Below, one piece after another: positions 57,902 through 64,000 of a DNA stretch of 64,000 bases. The notes below the pieces were generated by a model. The model worked only from the letters and a program-made list of their open reading frames with translations, was not told the DNA's origin and did no database searches. Each line of letters begins with the position of its first letter. Positions within the stretch are counted from its first letter, which is position 1. The position numbers were made by a program, and so were the translations under genes. The DNA is from Alligator mississippiensis (taxonomy: Eukaryota; Chordata; Crocodylia; Alligatoridae). The DNA lies in the NCBI RefSeq assembly GCF_030867095.1, contig NC_081829.1, forward strand, positions 55,129,526-55,193,525. The letters are read 5' to 3'.

Positions 57902-58022
57902 GTCCCAGTTATAGAAGATAACGCATCCAAACGATTTTTACCTTCTGCCATGGCTCAGTTTGGAGGACAGAAGAACCCGCCTTGGGCTACTCAGTTTACA
58001 GCTACTGCAGTCTCTCAGCCAG
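57902..58022 (+). CDS. CCAR1: CCAR1 first coding exon (start codon at 57950)
   Basis: The acceptor TTTTTTAATAG precedes 48 nt of 5'UTR, then ATG at 57950-57952. The 24 complete codons begin MAQFGGQKNPPWATQFTATA, which matches the conserved N-terminus of CCAR1 as I know it. The exon ends in phase 1 at CCAG|GTCAGT. CCAR1 (cell division cycle and apoptosis regulator 1) is a large nuclear protein with S1-like, SAP and EF-hand-like regions. It acts as a coactivator for nuclear receptors, beta-catenin and p53 and also takes part in splicing. Only the first 24 residues are in this window; the next exon (Gln/Ala-rich in other species) is not found before base 64000, so the first coding intron exceeds 5.9 kb. 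Confidence 0.95.
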
Positions 58023-60024
58023 GTCAGTTAGTATGTTGCTTGTATGGATATTTGAATCCTGACGTCTAGTTGAATTGCAGATTCTGTAGTTAAAGGCGTT
58101 CGTAAGAATAACCCATTGCTGATGGTTGTTGCCTGTACTGCTTGGTGTAAGATGGTGAGTGAATGTTATTTGTATCTCTGATCTTTTAGGCATTTGGTTA
58201 GCAAACAATTATATATAAAAGTTATATATTAATATGTGTTTTCTAACATGACTAAGAGTTAGAGATGCAAATATCACTCACCCATCGCCCTACCAGTAGG
58301 ATGATAGATCTTGATTGTTTGTTAGCACTCAGTTATTTTTATCCAAAGATGCGAAAACCAAACTCCCACTCAAATTCAGATGGGATTAGTAAGGCATTAT
58401 GGGCATCAAACCAAGGTTTTGCATTTTGTTTTGTTCTTTGAGTTTAACCCCAATACTACTTTTTATATATATAATATATTGTAAGGGGTTCTTTGAGAAT
58501 TGCTCATGTAGATGGGGAGCGGAACGTATCTGTATTTTTGTGTGTCAGTTGGAAACCCTCCCTCAAAATACTGTGCATCAAAGGCCTAATCTTTCTGGTC
58601 AGAAATAACATTTTTCATTTGCTAGCTAGTTACGTTGGTGTGGTGGAAAAGCCCTGTCAAACTGTAGCTTAAAAATGTTAAGATATGTTAGCTACCTGTG
58701 TCTTTTGGCGTATGCTATCTCCTAAACTTGGTATATGAAGGTTTCCAAGTAGTAAAATGAACCTGAATATTGCTGCTTGAAGGATTTTAGTATTTCTGTG
58801 ACTAGACATGGTGGGACATAAGAAGAAAGGGAGAGGTACTCTGGAACTAAACATTTTAGCTTGTTAAACGCTGTTCTGAAGAGACTGGTCCAACATGGTT
58901 TTGGCAGTGTGAGAAGCATCATATGAAAAGATGTTAGTGCAAGCAACATCATTTTAAAATTTAAGATCTGGTCCTGCAGGCAGTTCAGTCTCATGAAATT
59001 CAAATTGACCCTGCCTTGGGGCAGAACAAGGGCGTGTGCCACTCTACTTTGTTTTGAATTCTTGAGGGCAACTTGTTATTCCTTCTGTTAGCACAACTGA
59101 GGAAAGTAGTTTTGCTCTTCCTGCCTGTATACCTCTTTGGAAGTCAAGGACTCCAATCCAAGGGCTTTCAGAATTGGTCTTGCTGCCATCTGGGGTGGTG
59201 CTTTCATCTTGCTGTGGAACCTCTGGGATCTGTTAAACTTCTGTGGTTGATCTCCTTTCCAGCAGAGGTTTTGAGATGGTCTCTGCTCTCACCTAAGGCA
59301 GTCTCAAAACATTTATGTGTTGGTATTGTTCCATGTGAGCTGTCTGTGCAGCTTTCTTTTTGCTCTTTGTAACGTAGGCAATTAGGTTGTGTTTTCAGTG
59401 GTTTCCTTCTCTGGTGGAGAAGGTGTTTTCACAGGGGCTCTTAATAAAGTTACAATGTCAGGTGTTCAAAAGTTAGAGAATGCTTGTGAAACAATCCCCT
59501 TGTGTGACTATTATTGTGATGCAGTTCTTGGTCATTTGACTGTGTACTCTTTCCCCTGTGCCCCCTTTCCCTGCTCCCAAGTCCCTGCTTTATTCCTTAG
59601 ATAGAGCGAAAAGTGCTTAGATCTGAGCTGCTATTCAATATTTTCTTTCATCCTCACTAGTTAATATGTGGTCCTAAACCATGTTTAATGTATGCTTTCA
59701 GACCAGGATTTTAAATTTCCTCATTGGTTTTTCTAGGGCTTCACAACTTTTTTTTCACAACAGCACTGTGAGATGTTGTATTATTCTCACTTTATAGGTG
59801 GAGATCCAGGTTAGGAAAGTGTGGTTTGTTTTTTTTCACTACTTCTGCATGCCCAGCCAGTCTTTCTTTTAGTATTTTCCAGTTGTGACTGTTTAGCCTT
59901 TATACTTTTTTTAATGTAGCCTGTGTATTATTTCTAGGGCTTTATAAAAAAACAAACAAACTGGAGAACAATCACATGTTGTATTGTGATATCATATTAG
60001 GATCACAGGAAAGTTGTGCTAGAA

Positions 60025-60720
60025 AGATCTCATGACTAGTTGTCTTCATGAGGTCATGTACTCCAGCCCCATGCTCGAAGCAGGATCATCCCTGACTAAA
60101 CCACCCCAGCCAGGTATCTGTCTAATCTCCGTTTAAAAGTTTTTAGGGATGAAGATTCCACAGCTTCTCTAGACTGCCTATTCTAATCCTCAATCACCCT
60201 CATAATCAAAAAGTTCTTTCTAATATTCAGTCTGAATTTCTTCTGCAGCTTGAGGCCATTGCTCCTAGTCTTGTCCCCTATACAGCAAGAGAGAGGTCTA
60301 TCTCTGTCCCTTTATAATTGCCCTTCAGGTATGTAGAGACCATTTCAGTCTTCTCTTCAGACTTCTCTTTTAGCTTTTCTTCGTAAGTCATATTTCCCAG
60401 TCCTCTAACTCACTGATACTCAAGCAAGATGCTGCTTTGAAGGGTGCCATGAGGTGAGGAGATAAGCAGATAAGAAAACCAGTTCACCCACCCTTACTGC
60501 CCAGTCCCCGTGTGAGGAGGTAAGTACTGTAAAATATAAATTAGTTTTTGAAACTGGGTGCCACTCAGTTCACAAAAGTTATGCAGGGGTACCTTGAGTT
60601 CAAAAAGGTTGAGAACCACTGCTCTAATAATTTATGTTGACTCTTGTGCTCTCATTAAAAGTCTCCTTCATGATCTCTATTCCTTTGGAGGAGCCATGAG
60701 GTGGTGGAACGTGTTCAGTT
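60025..60720 (-). mobile_element. Old CR1 LINE copy, split by a hAT element
   Basis: Minus orientation. The block from about 60040 has ATGTACTCCAGCCCCATGC, AAGCAGGATCATCCCTGAC, AAAGTTCTTTCTAATATTCA and TTGAGGCCATTGCTCCTAGT, which are CR1 3'-region signatures. It continues to CCCAGTCCTCTAAC at 60409 and resumes after the hAT with TAATAATTTATGTTGACTC. Substantially diverged, so older than the copies at 8786 and 42246. Confidence 0.8.
60411..60622. mobile_element. hAT-like (CAGTGGTTCTCAACC type) element inside the CR1 copy
   Basis: The left end CACTGATACTCAAGCAAG and right end GGTTGAGAACCACTG are degenerate forms of the family terminus. Flanks CTCTAACT and CTCTAATA share 6 of 8 bases. A deleted relative of 24428-24727. 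It interrupts the CR1 and so is younger than it. Confidence 0.72.
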
Positions 60721-62284
60721 GCTCTTTGGAGATGGCACATATGCACTGTGATTGGGACTAGGAACTTTGAGAAACTGAATCATGCCCAGTAAGGATGGAT
60801 TCCCCAGAGACTGCTGTTAAGCTGTAGCAAATCTCTACTGTGCATGTGCAAACTGATTTTACACCCCTCTGTCCTGCTTCACAGGCATATAACTGCCATA
60901 CATTATCATAGGAATGGCAAAGAGACAGTTTTGAAACAAGAAACCACCCTTGGCCTTGTTTCAAGTTCCTTACCCAAAACATAGTCCTGTGGAGTATTTC
61001 AGAGATCACGGTTGTTCTAACGTAAGTAAAATGATGGGGTTTTTTGCAAAACCACCAACTCTCATCCAACAGCTAAATTACTTCTGTTTGTTTGTTTGGT
61101 TTTTTTTCCAGAAAAAATGTTAAGTATGGGAGACACTGTACATGGAAACTTTCATTCCAGCCAGTTAATGTTACTTACAGGTATAAACACCTGGAAACAG
61201 TATTACATGAGAATTACCAGTCAGTGTTGATATTGGTGGTGTTACCAGACCAGGTTGTAAAGAGGTGATCATCCAACATAAAGCTGCTAAATTATGATAG
61301 TTTGAAGTTGAAACAAGGTGGCGGAGTCAGATGTTTACTTTTGAAGGATACCTGGAACTTCTTGCCACATTTAAGTAATTATTTCTTCACCTTCAATATT
61401 AGAGGAAAAACAAGTGATTTGAGGTCCCATCAAAGGCACTGGCACTTTTTCCTTGATATCCTTTTCTGTGGAGACTGCTACTTGTAGCTGAATAGAGATT
61501 TATCTAGACTTTGACCTAGTGGCTTGCTATATCAGCTGGTTGCAGAGTTAAAATAAAGCTTTGCCTGTACTTGTCAAAATATGGCGATAGCCACTTTACA
61601 GAATTTTAAGTAAAACAGGTAGTCTCAATGATGCAAGCATATCTCCAGACCTTGATTAAATGTTGTATAGCCCAGTGAATTCCTGCATGGGGATTTCTTC
61701 TATCCCTAACAGCCATAACTGATATGCTTCAGATTCTTGTTGGAGTAGTTACTTTGGACCATTTTAAAGATGTAGTAAAGCCAAATTTCTTTTATAAATC
61801 TTTGAACTTAGAACAACTTTTACTTTGAATGCTTTTCTTTATCTGATCAAAGTATATGCAAATCTTAATGCTGTAGGCATGTGCTTCATTATTCAGCAAT
61901 AGGGAAATGGATCTCTGACTTGAATCAGTCTTTGAGAGTGGTGCACTCAATTTCCTCTTGAACACTGGGTTTTTACATGCGAGCAAGAACATGTTCAAAC
62001 GGAAGTTGAGTCTACTTATTTAAAAGTATAGGATGCTCAACATCATTTGATTTTTCAGGGCTTTAGTGGTAACCTGTTTTGTTTTTTGTTTATTTATTGG
62101 TTATTTCTTAAGTTGGGGGAACATCCAATAACTATCTTGGGCAGAAAGGCATGTTCAAGCCCTTTTAATTTTGGTCAGGCTTTGATTCAGATCTTTTATT
62201 TTGGGGTAATGAATATCTTTTATGTCTCTCCTAGTAAATAATTTTTCTTCCTTTTTATAGCTATCTAATTCAACTTTCAGGACA

Positions 62285-62620
62285 CGGTACAAACAGTCAT
62301 GTAACTAGGGTGGGAGTGATGGACAACCACCCTGGGCATTGACAGGAATGGGGGGAGAAAAAAAGGCTTTCACTGCAGCTGTGCAATCACCAAGAGGGTC
62401 ACAGTAAGAGCTATGGGTGAAGTGACTGTAAACTGATTGATGCTGTGTTAGTGCTCGTTCACCCTCCTGCCACTTATCCAGGGGATCTGGATTCTGCAGC
62501 AGGCCATGCCACTCCCCACCAGTAGTGGCTCATTTGTAGCCTGGCAGACTGAATAGAGCAGCTCCACGGGCCAGATCCAGCTTGTGGTCCATGTGCAAGG
62601 GATACAGTACAACTGACTGG
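62285..62620. repeat. Unassigned GC-rich interspersed repeat
   Basis: Contains GGCCAGATCCAGCTTGTGG, like the subterminal sequence of the 37077-38769 hAT group, and AACTAGGGTGGGAGTGATGG at its left side. Termini and target duplications are unclear. Confidence 0.35.
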
Positions 62621-62811
62621 ACAAATTGATGTCAAATACACGAAGTGAAACTGAATAGATTTTTCTCTATTTAGCTCTGGTTATTGTAGATGTCTGTTGC
62701 AACAAGACTTATTTCTGTCTGAACATTATTTACATGTGTGGTGGGGGGTTTGCATGCCCATTCTCTTTACATTTGCGTAGTTTTATAGAATCACTATTTG
62801 AGCCATTAGGA

Positions 62812-63060
62812 CAGTGGTTCTCAACCTTGTTAGATTTGACATACCCCTAGGAAAATACTGTGTTTTAGCTTCCCCCCCCCCTTTTTTTTTTTGACTACAG
62901 AAAAATAATAGAGCAGTTAAAGACCACAATAGTCAGAATTTCTGACACTAGGAATTCCTATTTGAAATCTCTGGGTTTGTCTTGTGAATCACGTGTAGGT
63001 GTTTGCACACATGGCAGTGCTAATGTTCAGTGGCCCTTAAAAGGGTCTGGTGGAACCCTG
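62812..63060. mobile_element. hAT-like element, CAGTGGTTCTCAACC left end, right end unclear
   Basis: Starts CAGTGGTTCTCAACCTTGTT. The interior shares AGTCAGAATTTCTGACAC, GGAATTCCTATTTGAAATC and TCTCTGGGTTTG-type blocks with 3330-3520 and 24428-24727 in inverse orientation. The right terminus is decayed around CTGGTAAAAATTCTCAATCG. Confidence 0.7.
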
Positions 63061-63549
63061 GTAAAAATTCTCAATCGGTTATAACAAGAAAACTAGGTGA
63101 AACCTGAGCTTATTAAATGGTGTTCCACATGTTAGGTATGTCCTGAGTCTCGGTCCTAAATTTCTGATTTAACAAGTAAAATGAAACAGTCCAGGTGCAG
63201 CTTTTTCCCCATTCAAAATGTATGTTAATTTTCTTCCCCCTTATCTATGGAAGGGAGGCTATATGAGCAAGATTTTAAAAATATTTTAAAGTTATTTAGG
63301 CAGAACTACACTCTTCCATAAATCCCCTTAATTGTGTAGCATATGGACAGAACTTCAGAGAAGACTGTCCTTATGCAGATTTTGTCAAAGGGGTTAAGCT
63401 TTCTATATAGGCCTGCTATAATATTGCAGGTTTCTTAGACTTCGTTAAATCTAAAGGCACCCTCTGCACCTGGATATTTGTAAAACTGCTACAAATTTGC
63501 TCTATTAGCTTTCAACTCAGAATACTGAAAGTTGTCACAGGAAATCACT

Positions 63550-63930
63550 AGAAATCATGCTGCCCACCCCTGGCTCCTCATGGATGCATGCCTCCAGCTC
63601 TGCACTGCATGAACATGGCCCCATCTAGGCACATACCCTTGGACCCATGCTGCCACATGCCTCTGACGCTGCTGACTGGCCAAAGCTCTATGCTGTTGGG
63701 CAGTGGCATGAAGCTGGGGGCATGCAGCTGCACAGATCCACATTTGTATGCTGCACACCCCCAGCTCTGTGCTGCTGCCCTGTGGGATGTAGCTGTGGCA
63801 GTTTGGGGTGTGTGGCAGTGCAGAGCTGAGGAGCAGTGCACTTCTGGTAGCCTACTAGCTTATTGGTGGACTGGATGCGTTGGTTCATTGGGCCAGATCC
63901 AGTCCATGGCCCTATGCTTTACACCCCTCA
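63550..63930. repeat. hAT-derived GC-rich repeat
   Basis: TGCTGCCCACCCCTGG at the left and GGGCCAGATCCAGTCCATGG followed by TTTACACCCCT at the right are hAT terminal/subterminal sequences, as in 1-822 and 38700-38769. Interior repeats contain TGCTGCC and CATGCAGCTG. Limits approximate, no target duplication established. Confidence 0.5.
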
Positions 63931-64000
63931 TCTATGTTAATTAGCGTAATAAAAATGATAGTTGAGAGTGCAGAGGGCAGGGTCATATACTTGGGAACCA

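Larger units (their letters stand above)
58023..64000 (+). other. CCAR1: CCAR1 first coding intron, incomplete
   Basis: Starts with GTCAGT and continues to the window end. No further CCAR1 exon was detected. Contains the repeats listed between 60.0 and 63.9 kb; the rest is AT-rich with nothing recognised. Confidence 0.8.

Noticed and set aside
61081..61200. Possible next CCAR1 exon after a T-rich tract ending TTTCCAG at 61111
   Set aside because: The translation does not resemble the Gln/Ala-rich CCAR1 sequence expected after the first coding exon, and no matching donor in the right phase follows.
1..64000. CRISPR arrays, bacterial operons, tRNA or rRNA genes
   Set aside because: The window is vertebrate nuclear DNA; no regularly spaced direct repeats with unique spacers, and no complete tRNA or rRNA was recognised.

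Overview
The window is vertebrate nuclear DNA, most probably from a crocodilian (alligator-type). Host genes are split into small exons by large introns. One CpG-rich promoter sits in otherwise AT-rich sequence. The dominant repeats are CR1 LINEs whose 3' ends carry the ATTCATAGA-type tail I associate with crocodilians, alongside many non-autonomous hAT-like elements. The species is inferred from these repeats and not proven.

Two host genes are visible, both on the + strand. Bases 2376-2715 and 20634-21760 are the last two coding exons of TET1, a 5-methylcytosine dioxygenase; an 18-kb repeat-rich intron separates them and a long AT-rich 3'UTR follows. At about 56.1-58.0 kb lie the CpG-island promoter, putative untranslated 5' exons and first coding exon of CCAR1; the rest of CCAR1 lies beyond the window. 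TET1 followed by CCAR1 in the same orientation is the vertebrate order as I know it (human 10q21).

Layout: 1-822, right part of a hAT-like element; 823-20633, TET1 exon, final intron and its repeats (two foldback elements, a 770-bp hAT in an old CR1-like LINE, a Gypsy integrase remnant, CR1 tails); 20634-about 24.1 kb, last exon and 3'UTR with four miR-29 seed matches; 24.1-36.5 kb, intergenic with a few MITEs and microsatellites; 36.6-52.4 kb, a nested transposon complex; 53.2-54.4 kb, a decayed LINE endonuclease domain; 56.1-64.0 kb, CCAR1 promoter, first exons and intron.

The most unusual object is the 36.6-52.4 kb complex. Two inverted arms of about 280 bp (36583-36860 and 51090-52371) bracket minus-strand remnants of one large protein. 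The remnants can be followed in order through at least six later insertions: three hAT-like elements, a CR1 block, a 3-bp-TSD element and a solo LTR. Most of these have recognisable target-site duplications. The remnants resemble a large, poorly characterised transposon-protein family with a C-terminal PIN/XPG-like region, perhaps Academ-type. All domain and family statements come from reading translations and from memory; no database search was possible.
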